From: Olsenella sp. Marseille-P4559
GTDB lineage: Bacteria > Actinomycetota > Coriobacteriia > Coriobacteriales > Atopobiaceae
DNA: 64,000 bases
Direction: 5' to 3'
NCBI RefSeq assembly: GCF_900605015.1
Contig: NZ_LR027573.1
Coordinates: 375,995 to 439,994, forward strand
Under the pieces are notes generated by a model that was not told the DNA's origin, did no database searches, and saw only the letters and a program-made list of their open reading frames with translations. The position numbers were made by a program, and so were the translations under genes. Positions 26,215 through 34,701 of this stretch are shown here, one piece after another (the first letter of the stretch is position 1; the number at the start of each line of letters is the position of its first letter).

Positions 26215-27549
26215 TTACGCAGCAGCGAGGGCAACGAGACCGACGGCGTAGAGCAGGTTCAGGATGATGCCAGTGCCCAGGGCGAAGACGGGGCCGATGG
26301 CCATGCGCATAATCTTGCGACCGGTGGCCTCGTTCACGTAGAAAATGGCGGCGGCGATGGCAAACGCCAGAGCGGCGTTACCCACGGAGGTGCCCATCAC
26401 GATGACGGCATTCAGAGAGCCAAAGAGAACGGCAAACTCAACGGTAGTACCCATAGCAGAGCGGATGTTGTCCGCGGCGTCACGAAGGCTGGGGAAGCGG
26501 CCGAGCTGCCTGCCGATGACAGACAGAAGCATAACCTCGCAGAAAATAATGGCGGCGCCAAGGGCGGCGGCGACAATCGGGTTCGGAGAGAGGTAGCCAG
26601 CAACGTAGACGAAGGTGAAACCCGCAACACCGTAGACGCCGGTGGTAATGGCCGTGACGGCAATCAGCGGGATGAAGCTAATGCCGCGGAAGAGCTCGTT
26701 GACGGCAGCGGTCTGAATCAAGCCGGCGGTGTCAGCGCCCGCAGTGTAGTAGGCGTCATGCAGGTTGAACATAGAGACAGTAGAGCCGGCAAACAGGTGC
26801 AGGTTGCAGACCACGGCAATGAGGGCACCGCAAATCATCAGGAACGGCACGTTCTTGCGGATGCGCGCGACACGCTCGGTGAACACGTTGTCCTCGAACT
26901 CGCCAGGACCGTCCTTCTTCTCCTTGCTGTCCTTAATGATGCAGAAGATCACGAGCGCAAGCACGCCAACAAGCAGGCACCAGGCATCGGCGCTAATGGA
27001 GGTCTGGGTGGGGCCGAACTTCCACATGGGGCCGACAACGCGGGCGAGAAGCGCAATGACGGCAGTGATGATTCCACGCTTCCAACCAAACTGCATGATG
27101 ATGGCAACAACGGGGAACAGGGCAAAGCCGGTCACGATGTAGGTGCCAAGCTGGCCAAGGGCCCCAAGGACGTCAACAGGCAGGAAGGTCAGAACGGTAT
27201 TGATGCCGCCGAGGCCCACAAGGCACAGGACGCCCCATGCGGCTCCGGCAACAGCAGCCGACACCTTATTGGGGCAGAAGGCACCGATGATGTCGGTTGC
27301 AAGGAAAAGCAACCAAGGGTTGAGCAGGTTCGTGGCAAGGGCGTTACCGATGCCGACCGACGCGATGAAGCCGATGCAGAGACCAAAGACCGCCACACCG
27401 TACTCGGGGCGCGGCATGCGACCCTCAAGCATCTCTGGCACGAACGGACGAACGCCGTCGTTGAACACGGCAACTCCAAGATGAGAGCAGAGAGCCGTCA
27501 TGGCGCAAAGTGCGCCAACGAGCAAAATGCTAAAAGCGTTGACTTCCAT
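26215..27549 (-). CDS. yhfT: YhfT-like integral membrane protein, putative transporter
   Basis: A very hydrophobic protein of 444 residues with about 11-12 membrane segments. It belongs to the YhfT family, assumed to import the substrate processed by the operon. Segments include ILLVGALCAMTALCSHLG at the N-terminus and GVAGFTFVYVAGYLSPNPIV near residue 325. A charged cytoplasmic loop (KDSKEKKDGPGEFEDN) lies in the middle. ATG 27549 has AAGAAGGG nine bases upstream; an ATG at 27558 touches that site and is unlikely. The start region is complementary to the putative small RNA at 20457, suggesting post-transcriptional control. Confidence 0.85.
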   Translation of the reverse strand: MEVNAFSILLVGALCAMTALCSHLGVAVFNDGVRPFVPEMLEGRMPRPEYGVAVFGLCIGFIASVGIGNALATNLLNPWLLFLATDIIGAFCPNKVSAAVAGAAWGVLCLVGLGGINTVLTFLPVDVLGALGQLGTYIVTGFALFPVVAIIMQFGWKRGIITAVIALLARVVGPMWKFGPTQTSISADAWCLLVGVLALVIFCIIKDSKEKKDGPGEFEDNVFTERVARIRKNVPFLMICGALIAVVCNLHLFAGSTVSMFNLHDAYYTAGADTAGLIQTAAVNELFRGISFIPLIAVTAITTGVYGVAGFTFVYVAGYLSPNPIVAAALGAAIIFCEVMLLSVIGRQLGRFPSLRDAADNIRSAMGTTVEFAVLFGSLNAVIVMGTSVGNAALAFAIAAAIFYVNEATGRKIMRMAIGPVFALGTGIILNLLYAVGLVALAAA

Positions 27550-27662
27550 TGAGCACATCCCTTCTTTTCCGTTTCCTTCCGAGCGGCCTTATCCGCCCGG
27601 CGAAGCCTACGTGCATATGCGACACGGCCCCCACGACCTCGCCGCGCACGTCAGAGCGCGAG

Positions 27663-28016
27663 TTACTTTGCGCTAAGCGCTTCAATGAGCAGTGGCACCG
27701 TCTGGTCGATGGTGTCCACCGTCATACCGAAAACAACCTTGCCCTCACCGACGAACTTCTTGATCTCGTCCAGCTTGGGGGTGCAGCCGTTCTTGCAGAC
27801 CGTGCAGCATTTGGGATATCCCACCAGGCCAATCAGAATCGAGATGGCGGCGCCACCACCCGAGTTGCACGCACCGAAGTAGTAATCGACCTTCCCCTGC
27901 TTGATGAGCTGGGCACCCGTCATGTCGTTGGTGACGGTAACCTCCACATCGGGAGCCGCCTTCTTGATGGCGGCCTCCATCTCATTTTTGTTGAGCCCAC
28001 CGACCGCAATTCTCAT
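27663..28016 (-). CDS. yhfU: YhfU-like DUF2620 protein
   Basis: A 117-residue protein of the DUF2620 family (YhfU), always found with YhfT. It begins MRIAVGGLNKNEME and carries DYYFGACNSGGGAAISILIG and a KCCTVCKNGC cluster with three Cys, unusual for a small soluble protein. The pattern resembles phosphotransferase IIB-like folds (glycine-rich loop after a small beta strand), so it may be a soluble subunit of the YhfT transporter. That is inference. It starts 13 bases after yhfY. Confidence 0.85.
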   Translation of the reverse strand: MRIAVGGLNKNEMEAAIKKAAPDVEVTVTNDMTGAQLIKQGKVDYYFGACNSGGGAAISILIGLVGYPKCCTVCKNGCTPKLDEIKKFVGEGKVVFGMTVDTIDQTVPLLIEALSAK

Positions 28017-28029
28017 TGCCCTCTCCTTT

Positions 28030-28398
28030 CTACCTGGAAGCCCGCGACATGAGCAGGCCCCCTATATGCACAAGCACGAAGTCCCTCTCATCAGCCGAAA
28101 GGTCGTTCTCCATGGAGCCCAGGAGCTCATGCTGGATGCGCAGGGCCTCTGGATAGACTTCGCTGTCCACGACGTCAGAGATGACATCGGCAGCGAGCGG
28201 ATTGATCTTCTCGCCATCACGAGCACGTTTAAGCGCCGCCGCAACGTGAGCGATGAGCGTGCCCAGGACTTCGTCATTACGAGAGACCCCGCATTCGGAA
28301 ACGAGAACCTCCGCAATCCTGTTGAGGTCGCGCATGCCAGAGTCATCTACAAAGCCGCAGCTTCGGAGCACCTCGATCCTCTCGCTCAGCTCATCCAT
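28030..28398 (-). CDS. yhfY: YhfY-like PRD-domain protein
   Basis: A protein of 122 residues, as in E. coli YhfY (~120). It consists of one PTS-regulation-like domain: helical, with a conserved His near ALRIQHELLGSM and another in VLVHIGGLLMS. PRDs sense phosphorylation state in sugar-responsive regulators. Here the domain stands alone beside the yhfZ regulator, so it could tune that protein. It follows yhfZ by 39 bases. Confidence 0.8.
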   Translation of the reverse strand: MDELSERIEVLRSCGFVDDSGMRDLNRIAEVLVSECGVSRNDEVLGTLIAHVAAALKRARDGEKINPLAADVISDVVDSEVYPEALRIQHELLGSMENDLSADERDFVLVHIGGLLMSRASR

Positions 28399-28437
28399 CT
28401 CTTCTCCCTACTCTTGTCCCCTGGGTTTAATCCCCGG

Positions 28438-29352
28438 TCAGTACCGCGCGGCCAACCGTCCTTCCATGACCTGCCGTTGGATGTCCTCAATCTTCTCGGC
28501 GCTCGCAAGCGAACGAATGAGCTGGCGCGAAAAGGGATCGTCCGCGCGAACGACCACCACGGCACGGGTGTTTGAGTCCTGTGCTCCAAGGTCGCTCAGA
28601 GGACGTGTGGCAAGGCCGGAGGTCTTCATGTGAACATCGTCCTCGTTCCAGATGCCCACGTCGAGTTCGCCAGCCAACAGCATGTTCACGATATGCGTGT
28701 ACTGAACAGGTACGTAATCGACCTGCTCGTCGGCAAAGTAACGACGCGTGAGGCTGCTCTGGTCAACCGAAGACTCGTCGATTCCCACGCGAGCACCCGA
28801 CCAATCCGTCCTTGCGGCATCCGCGACAAGGAGCACGTGACGCCCAACGTAACTGAAGGAGCCGCACGTCAAGGCCACCTCAAGATCACAGCCAGCACGG
28901 ATATATTCCTCAAGTGCCATCTGACTCATAACGACGTAGTCGGTAGAGCCGTCAAACAGCATCTGAACGCGGGCCTCCGAACCACGCAGAAACGTGATGA
29001 ACGAGCGCATGCCGCCCTCATTGAACAACGTGTAGAGAGCCGTTGCCAATCCTTCGTAGCGCCGCGTATAGGGCAGGGGCATCGTACCCACAAGGTGCCG
29101 CCTACCACAGGCGTCAGCAAGCGAGAGATAATCGACAGCCGTAAGCAGAGTCCCGTTCTGGCCGTGCGCCTCCAAGGTTACGGCACCAGAGTCTTTCAGA
29201 GCGGCAAGGGCCTTCTGGACGTTGCCGCGAGAAGCCCCACAAGATTCCTGCAGCTCAGAGACCGTTGGAATCCTCGTCCCCAAGGGAATGCCGCAGAGCT
29301 TGACGGCAACGCGTTGTGTGGTGATTCCCGCTTTGTTGAGCACGTCAGCCAT
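28438..29352 (-). CDS. yhfZ: YhfZ-like transcriptional regulator of the yhf operon
   Basis: The first gene of the operon encodes a 304-residue protein with an N-terminal GntR-like winged helix (LGTRIPTVSELQESCGASRG, about 24-43). A ligand-binding domain with the periplasmic-binding fold of the YhfZ_C type follows (DYVVMSQMALEEYIRAG, VGIDESSVDQSS, LLAGELDVGIWNEDDV). Presumably it senses the substrate and controls its own operon. Palindromes in the promoter region (29379-29421) are candidate binding sites. ATG 29352 follows GGGGGAG. Confidence 0.86.
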   Translation of the reverse strand: MADVLNKAGITTQRVAVKLCGIPLGTRIPTVSELQESCGASRGNVQKALAALKDSGAVTLEAHGQNGTLLTAVDYLSLADACGRRHLVGTMPLPYTRRYEGLATALYTLFNEGGMRSFITFLRGSEARVQMLFDGSTDYVVMSQMALEEYIRAGCDLEVALTCGSFSYVGRHVLLVADAARTDWSGARVGIDESSVDQSSLTRRYFADEQVDYVPVQYTHIVNMLLAGELDVGIWNEDDVHMKTSGLATRPLSDLGAQDSNTRAVVVVRADDPFSRQLIRSLASAEKIEDIQRQVMEGRLAARY

Positions 29353-29378
29353 CAGCTCCCCCTTTGAGCGGATGAATA

Positions 29379-29421
29379 TACATTATTTTGTACTTTCATT
29401 TCATAAGACAATAATGATTGT
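29379..29421 (-). promoter_or_regulatory. Two palindromes upstream of yhfZ, candidate operators
   Basis: TACATTATTTTGTA (29379-29392) and ACAATAATGATTGT (29408-29421) are short inverted repeats in an AT-rich block just upstream of the operon's regulator gene. Their spacing (29 bases centre to centre, near three helical turns) would put bound dimers on about the same face. No convincing -35/-10 pair could be fixed. Confidence 0.45.
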
Positions 29422-29673
29422 TTTGCGGGCGTATTCAAGGACTCCAGCGTTTAAGAGGTTGTAAACGGTCGATTTCTTGGCGTCAGTGGTAAGAGGGCAG
29501 CCTGTCACCCGACTTTGCCGCCTCTCGATCTTATACGCCAAGCTGGCATGATATTTAGTTTGAATTTACATATTCGCAGGCAGTTGGCGAGACAGACTCG
29601 TTCGCCAAGCGTTTTGGCAATACAAGATAGAAAGGCGGATGCACAAGATCGTAGGGGACCGATACATGTACAG

Positions 29674-29711
29674 AAAAGCGGCCCGCACGGCGAGAAGACC
29701 GTGCGGGCCGC
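29674..29711 (-). terminator. Rho-independent terminator of the leu operon
   Basis: A perfect 13-bp stem (GCGGCCCGCACGG, 29678-29690, with 29699-29711) around an 8-base loop. On the minus strand it is followed by TTTT. It lies ~115 bases after leuB. Confidence 0.85.
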
Positions 29712-29767
29712 AGCCAGATGCTCTAAACCAGGTTCTAGGTGTCTAGGCCAGGCTGGCAACGACCTTG

Positions 29768-29904
29768 TCGCCAAATACGCACTTCAGTCGACCGGACACG
29801 CCCCCCGTCGCCAGCGGGACGCCGCCCCTACAGGTACTCCACGACCTTGTCGCCCATGGCGGCGGTGCCCAGGACGTGGTCCGCCGACGTGGCGTCGTCG
29901 GCGA
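29768..29904 (-). repeat. leuB 3' end and flank (right direct repeat)
   Basis: The right-hand copy of the ~136-bp direct repeat described at 17164-17299. It contains the functional leuB stop at 29828. The identity stops inside the codon run before the DDATSADHV segment. Confidence 0.88.
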
Positions 29905-30940
29905 TGTCGCGGGTGTGCCAGCCCTCGTCGAGCACGCGCCCCACAGCAGATTCGACCCAGCCGGCCTCCTCGGTCATGTCGAAGGCATAGGTGAGCATCA
30001 TGCCCACAGAGAGGATCTGCGCCAGCGGGTTGGCGATGCCCTTGCCGGCAATGTCGGGCGCGGAGCCGGCGGAGGGCTCAAAGAGCGAGACGCCGTCACC
30101 CAAGCTCGCGCTCGCAAGCATGCCAAGCGAGCCCGTGATCTGCGCCGCCTCGTCGGAGAGGATGTCGCCAAACATGTTCTCGGTCACGACGACGTCGAAG
30201 TCCGCAGGACGGTTGATGAGCTGCATGGCGGTGTTGTCCACCAGAAGGTCCTCAAGCTCCACCTCGGGGAACTCCTCATCATGGACTCGGTGCACCACCT
30301 CGCGCCACATGCGGGAGGTCTCCAGCACGTTGCGCTTGTCGACGCTCGTCACCTTGTTGCGGCGCTTGCGCGCGGCCTCGAAGGCCTTGCGCGCGATGCG
30401 CTCCACCTCGTACTCGCGATACTCCATGGTGTCGTAGGCGCGCTGACCGCGACCGCCGTTGGCACCAGCGCCCTCCTCGTCGTAGAAGCGCTCGCGGTGA
30501 CCAAAGTAGAGGCCGCCCGTGAGCTCGCGGACAATCACCAGGTCAACGCCCTTGATGACCTCCGGGCGCAGCGTGGACGCGCCCGCAAGGGCGTCGTAGA
30601 TCTTCACGGGACGCAGGTTGGTGTAGAGGCCCAGCCCCTTGCGGATGCCGAGAAGCCCCTGCTCCGGGCGAGGCGCCGTAGGGTCGGTGGAGTCCCACTT
30701 GGGTCCGCCCACGCTGGCGAGAAGCACGGCGTCCGCAGCGCGCGCGGCCTCGAGCGTCTCGTCGGGAAGCGGGCTTCCGCTTGCGTCGATTGCCGCGCCG
30801 CCAATGAGGTGGTCCTCGCAGACAAAGTCAACGCTGGCCTTCTCGGCCACCGCTGCCAGGACCTTCTTGCCCTCAGCCATGATCTCGGGACCAATGCCGT
30901 CGCCCGGCAGCGTGCACACATGGTAGGTCGCCTTGGCCAT
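29828..30940 (-). CDS. leuB: 3-isopropylmalate dehydrogenase
   Basis: LeuB oxidises and decarboxylates 3-isopropylmalate to 2-oxoisocaproate with NAD+, the last dedicated step before leucine transamination. The 370-residue protein has LPGDGIGPEI (about 11-20), the substrate region RELTGGLYFGHRE (about 136-148), the metal-binding NMFGDILSDEAA (about 241) and the adenine loop GSAPDIAGKGIANP (about 276-289). Its start is two bases after leuD. Its last ~24 codons are duplicated at 17223, at the far side of the R-M/yhf interval. Confidence 0.96.
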   Translation of the reverse strand: MAKATYHVCTLPGDGIGPEIMAEGKKVLAAVAEKASVDFVCEDHLIGGAAIDASGSPLPDETLEAARAADAVLLASVGGPKWDSTDPTAPRPEQGLLGIRKGLGLYTNLRPVKIYDALAGASTLRPEVIKGVDLVIVRELTGGLYFGHRERFYDEEGAGANGGRGQRAYDTMEYREYEVERIARKAFEAARKRRNKVTSVDKRNVLETSRMWREVVHRVHDEEFPEVELEDLLVDNTAMQLINRPADFDVVVTENMFGDILSDEAAQITGSLGMLASASLGDGVSLFEPSAGSAPDIAGKGIANPLAQILSVGMMLTYAFDMTEEAGWVESAVGRVLDEGWHTRDIADDATSADHVLGTAAMGDKVVEYL

Positions 30941-30942
30941 TG

Positions 30943-31449
30943 CTACTCGCCCCTCTTCTCGGCCAGCACGCGCTTGGTGCGCGCGACAAGCCCGCCCTCG
31001 TTGATGATCTCCTGGATGAACGGCGGGAACGGCTGGGCGTGGAAGACGGCGCCCGTGGTCTCGTCAGTGATGGTGCCGGTATCGGCGTCAACGCTCACCA
31101 CGTCGCCGTCGGAGATTGCGTCTACGGCTTCGGGGCACTCAAGGATGGGGAGGCCCATGTTGATCGAGTTGCGGTAGAAGATGCGCGCGAAGCTCTTGGC
31201 GATGACGCACGAGACGCCCGCAGCCTTGATTGCCACGGGCGCGTGCTCACGCGACGAGCCGCAGCCAAAGTTCTCGTCGGCCACGATGATGTCACCCGGC
31301 TTCACGCGCGAGACGAAGGTCTTGTCGAGGTCCTCGAGGCAGTGCTTGGCAAGCTCTGCCGGGTCGGACGTGTTGAGGTAGCGAGCAGGGATGATGACGT
31401 CGGTGTCTATGTCTCTGCCGTAGCGAAAGACGGTTCCTCGGAACTGCAT
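30943..31449 (-). CDS. leuD: 3-isopropylmalate dehydratase small subunit
   Basis: A 168-residue swivel-domain subunit of isopropylmalate isomerase, working with LeuC to convert 2- to 3-isopropylmalate. ATG 31449 follows AAAGGA; the open frame extends upstream only by chance. Hallmarks are [15 protein letters not shown] (about 12-26) and the conserved [12 protein letters not shown] (about 57-68). This compact form pairs with the ~420-residue LeuC type encoded upstream. An unusual ~270-base structured spacer separates it from leuC. Confidence 0.95.
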   Translation of the reverse strand: MQFRGTVFRYGRDIDTDVIIPARYLNTSDPAELAKHCLEDLDKTFVSRVKPGDIIVADENFGCGSSREHAPVAIKAAGVSCVIAKSFARIFYRNSINMGLPILECPEAVDAISDGDVVSVDADTGTITDETTGAVFHAQPFPPFIQEIINEGGLVARTKRVLAEKRGE

Positions 31450-31720
31450 GGGTTTCCTTTCTCCTACAAGAGGGCCGGCCGCCTTTGCCATCCCGCTCAG
31501 ACAGTCCTCGCCGCACAAAGCGCGGCTGCGGAACTCGCGGGCCGGCAAAGGCGACCGACCCGCCCGGGCAAACAAGAACCAACAGGTGGAGGAACCGTCT
31601 TTCGCGTCAGAGCCCTGACGGAACCTCCACCCCGGAAGAGCAAAAAGAGGAAAAGAGCGCGGCCGGTGGGGTGCCTGTGGCCGACGGCGCTCCCTTCCGT
31701 CACGCCCCGACCCCTCCCCG
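31450..31720. other. Structured 271-bp spacer between leuC and leuD
   Basis: No gene. Two long hairpins: CGCCTTTGCC (31480-31489) with GGCAAAGGCG (31544-31553), and GGTGGAGGaaCCGTC (31585-31599) with GACGGaaCCTCCACC (31617-31631). The second is followed on the minus strand by a T-rich stretch, so partial termination or RNA processing between the two subunit genes is possible. Confidence 0.55.
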
Positions 31721-32983
31721 CTAGAGGTCAGACGGAAGCGCAATGTGACCGGCCACGGCCGATGCGGCACACACGGCCGGGCTCGCCAGGTACACCTCGG
31801 ACGTGGGGTCTCCCATACGACCGACGAAGTTGCGGTTCGTGGAGCTCACGCACCTCTCGCCTGCCGCCAGGATGCCCATGTAGCCGCCCAGGCACGGGCC
31901 GCAGGTGGGCGTCGAGACCACGCAGTGCGCGTCGATGAAGACGTCCATGAGGCCCTCGTGCACGCACTTGAGCCACACGCCCTGCGTCGCGGGAATCACG
32001 ATGCAGCGCACGCCGTCGGCGACAGTCCGCCCGCACAGCACCTCTGCCGCGGCGCGCATGTCCTCGATGCGGCCGTTGGTGCAGGAGCCAATGACGGCCT
32101 GGTCGATGGCAATGTCGCGGCTCTCGGCAACGGGGTGTGTGTTGGAGGGCAGGTGCGGCCAGGAGACCTGCGGCACAATGTCTGCCGCGTCGATCTTGAT
32201 AACCTGTTTGTAGGTGGCGTCCGGGTCGGGGTGGTACTCGGTGTACGGACGCTCGGTGCGACCGGCCAGCCAGGCGCGCGCGGTGTCATCCACCTCGAAG
32301 AGGCCCGCCTTGCCGCCGGCCTCGATGGCCATGTTGGCAATGGTGAGGCGACCCTCCACGGAAAGATCGCGGATGGTCGAGCCGGCAAACTCCATGGCGC
32401 AATAGAGCGCGCCGTCCACGCCAATCTTGCCAATAACGTAGAGGATGATGTCCTTGGCGCTGGCACCCGCCGGGAGCTTCCCGTCAATCTCGAAGCGGAT
32501 GGTCTCGGGCACCTTGAACCAGGCGCGACCGGTGGCCATGCCCACGCCGGCGTCAGTGGAGCCAACGCCCGTGGAGAACGCGCCGATGCCGCCATACGTG
32601 CAGGTGTGCGAGTCCGCGCCAATCACGAGGTCGCCCGGGCCCACGATGCCCAGCTCGGGGAGAAGAGCGTGCTCGATGCCCATGCACCCCTGCTCGTAGT
32701 AGTGGGTGATGCCCATCTCGTGGGCAAAGTCACGCGTGACCTTGGTCTGCTCGGCGCTCTTGATGTCCTTGTTGGGACTGTAGTGGTCCGGGACGAGGAA
32801 GATCCTCGTGGGGTCCCACACCCCAGCGCCAATCTCGCGCACCGTCTTGATGGCGATGGGTGCTGTGATGTCATTGGCAAGCACGCCGTCCAGGTCGCAC
32901 TCGATAAGCTGGCCGGGCACCACCTCGTCGAGACCCGCGTGGGCGGCGAGGATCTTCTCGGCCATGGTCATGGGACGTGCCAT
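31721..32983 (-). CDS. leuC: 3-isopropylmalate dehydratase large subunit
   Basis: A 420-residue aconitase-family subunit with a 4Fe-4S cluster. Cluster ligands are Cys in [12 protein letters not shown] (about 300) and the pair in [12 protein letters not shown] (about 360-363). [17 protein letters not shown] near residue 122 is the substrate region. The short length fits the type II LeuC of archaea, clostridia and coriobacteria rather than the 466-residue E. coli form. Its ATG directly follows the leuA stop (TAAATG). Confidence 0.95.
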   Translation of the reverse strand: MARPMTMAEKILAAHAGLDEVVPGQLIECDLDGVLANDITAPIAIKTVREIGAGVWDPTRIFLVPDHYSPNKDIKSAEQTKVTRDFAHEMGITHYYEQGCMGIEHALLPELGIVGPGDLVIGADSHTCTYGGIGAFSTGVGSTDAGVGMATGRAWFKVPETIRFEIDGKLPAGASAKDIILYVIGKIGVDGALYCAMEFAGSTIRDLSVEGRLTIANMAIEAGGKAGLFEVDDTARAWLAGRTERPYTEYHPDPDATYKQVIKIDAADIVPQVSWPHLPSNTHPVAESRDIAIDQAVIGSCTNGRIEDMRAAAEVLCGRTVADGVRCIVIPATQGVWLKCVHEGLMDVFIDAHCVVSTPTCGPCLGGYMGILAAGERCVSSTNRNFVGRMGDPTSEVYLASPAVCAASAVAGHIALPSDL

Positions 32984-34519
32984 TTACTTGCCCTCCTTGG
33001 AACGCGCAGTCTGAATCATGCGGTTTATGGCGTTGACATAGGCCTTGGCGCTGGAGACCACGATGTCGTTGTCGGCGCCGCGACCAGTGCAGACCTTGCC
33101 ATCCTCGGCCGTGATGCGCACCGTGACCTCGCCGATGGCATCGATGCCGCGGGTAATGGCCTTGACCGAGAACTCCACAAGGTCGCCCTGGACGGCAACG
33201 ACCTGGTCAACAGCCTTGTACGCAGCGTCGACGGGGCCGGTGCCGGTGGCGCACACCACGTGCTTCACGCCCAGCTCGTCCGTGATGGTCGCCGTGGCAG
33301 TGGGCACCAGCGGGTCTCCGCAGGAGACCTGCAGGGCGTCCAGCACGTAGACGGCCGCTACCTCGCGCTGGCGCTCCTGCACCATGGACTCGAGGTCCTC
33401 GTCGTAGACTTCCTTCTTCTGGTCTGCGATCTCGAGGAAGCGGTTGTAAATCTCGTCGAACTCGTCGTCCTTGAAGGAGTAGCCCAGCTCGGCCAGGCGG
33501 TGACGCAGCGCGGCGTGGCCAGAGCGCGCGGAGAGGATGATCTCCGAACCGGCGGCACCCACGTCTGCCGGGTCGATGATCTCGTAGGTGTCGCGGGCCT
33601 TGAGCACGCCGTCCTGGTGGATGCCAGAGGAGTGCGCAAAGGCGTTGGCACCCACAATGGCCTTGTTGGCCTGCACGCTCATGCCCGTGATGCGGCTCAC
33701 CAGATGGCTTGCGCGCGTGAGCTCGCGGGTGTTGACGTCGGTGTGGGCGTCCAGCTCGTCGCCGTGCATCTTGATGGCCATGACGACTTCCTCGAGCGCG
33801 GTGTTGCCGGCGCGCTCGCCCAGGCCGTTGATGGTGCATTCGATCTGCGTGGCGCCGTTCTTGACGCCAGCCAGCGCCAGCGCGGTGGCCATGCCAAGGT
33901 CGTTGTGGGTGTGGACGCTAATGGTGACGTTCTCGATACCGCGCACGTTGTCGGCAAGGCCCCTGATGCGCGCGCCAAAATCGTCCGGCATCTGGTAGCC
34001 CGTGGTGTCCGGAATGTTCACGACGGTCGCGCCGGCGTCGACGGCGGCCTGGATCACGCGCTCCAGGAACTTCTGGTCTGCGCGGCCTGCGTCCTCGGCG
34101 TAGAACTCGACGTCCTCAACGTACTGCTTGGCATACTTCACGCAGTGAATGGCGCGCTCAACGCACTCGTCCTCGGAGATGCGCAGCTTGTCGCGCAGGT
34201 GCTGCGGTGAGACGCCCAGGCCCGTGTGGATGCGCGGGCGCTTGGCACACTTCAGCGCCTCGGCCGCGCGGTCGATGTCCTTGTCAACGGCGCGCGTGAG
34301 GCCAACCACCACAGCGTCGTCACCTGCGAGGCGGCCAACCTCCTGCACCGAGCGGAAGTCGCCCGGGGACGAGATGGGAAAGCCCGCCTCGATAACGTCT
34401 ACGTGCAGGCGAAGCAGCTGCTGGGCAATGACGAGCTTCTCCTCGGTGTTCATGGAAGCGCCGGGCGACTGCTCGCCATCGCGCAGGGTTGTGTCGAAGA
34501 TTGCGATCTTGCGGGTCAT
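32984..34519 (-). CDS. leuA: 2-isopropylmalate synthase
   Basis: LeuA condenses acetyl-CoA with 2-oxoisovalerate, the committed step of leucine synthesis, and is normally feedback-inhibited by leucine. The 511-residue protein starts at 34519 behind GGAGGT. The catalytic barrel begins [16 protein letters not shown], with the metal-binding [11 protein letters not shown] near residue 205 and [14 protein letters not shown] near 235. From about residue 390 the C-terminal LeuA dimer (regulatory) domain follows. It is the first gene of leuACDB. Confidence 0.96.
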   Translation of the reverse strand: MTRKIAIFDTTLRDGEQSPGASMNTEEKLVIAQQLLRLHVDVIEAGFPISSPGDFRSVQEVGRLAGDDAVVVGLTRAVDKDIDRAAEALKCAKRPRIHTGLGVSPQHLRDKLRISEDECVERAIHCVKYAKQYVEDVEFYAEDAGRADQKFLERVIQAAVDAGATVVNIPDTTGYQMPDDFGARIRGLADNVRGIENVTISVHTHNDLGMATALALAGVKNGATQIECTINGLGERAGNTALEEVVMAIKMHGDELDAHTDVNTRELTRASHLVSRITGMSVQANKAIVGANAFAHSSGIHQDGVLKARDTYEIIDPADVGAAGSEIILSARSGHAALRHRLAELGYSFKDDEFDEIYNRFLEIADQKKEVYDEDLESMVQERQREVAAVYVLDALQVSCGDPLVPTATATITDELGVKHVVCATGTGPVDAAYKAVDQVVAVQGDLVEFSVKAITRGIDAIGEVTVRITAEDGKVCTGRGADNDIVVSSAKAYVNAINRMIQTARSKEGK

Positions 34520-34563
34520 TGCTACCTCCATTGGACATGGGACCTGGCACTGGTACCGGTTTG

Positions 34564-34641
34564 CCTTGGGATGGTGGCATGACACACGACAAGACCCAGC
34601 TGCCGCTGTCCCAAGGCGGGACGCGAACGCAAGCTGGGTCT
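34564..34641 (-). promoter_or_regulatory. Interlocked-stem leader upstream of leuA (candidate leucine attenuator or pseudoknot)
   Basis: Two 9-bp helices are interleaved. GCTGGGTCT (34633-34641) pairs with AGACCCAGC (34593-34601), and GCCTTGGGA (34564-34572) pairs with TCCCAAGGC (34610-34618). Because they cross, they either exclude each other or form a pseudoknot. The last arm ends ~45 bases before the leuA start. Such crossing stems fit a translational or attenuation switch. I found no leader peptide with a leucine run. Confidence 0.5.
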
Positions 34642-34658
34642 AATGATACCTGCTTGAC

Positions 34659-34701
34659 CTCGGACCTAGCGTGCGCTCGCGCACGTAAGCTCTAGGCCGA
34701 G
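34659..34701. other. Long imperfect palindrome upstream of the leuA leader
   Basis: CTCGG-CCTAG on the left is mirrored by CTAGG-CCGAG on the right around a GTGCGC / GCGCAC core (34671-34684). It lies just upstream of a TATCAT hexamer that could be the leu promoter -10 box, so it may be an operator or an insulating hairpin. Confidence 0.4.

Larger units (their letters stand above)
29353..29767. other. Promoter region of the yhf operon and island right edge
   Basis: An AT-rich block (29370-29430) with operator-like palindromes lies next to yhfZ. A stretch with small hairpins follows (TTGGCGA / TCGCCAA at 29584-29608), then the leu operon terminator. There is no gene. Confidence 0.6.

Noticed and set aside
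31450-31770. leuD frame extended ~107 codons upstream
   Set aside because: The added residues are not LeuD-like and the frame overlaps the leuC end; ATG 31449 gives the family length.
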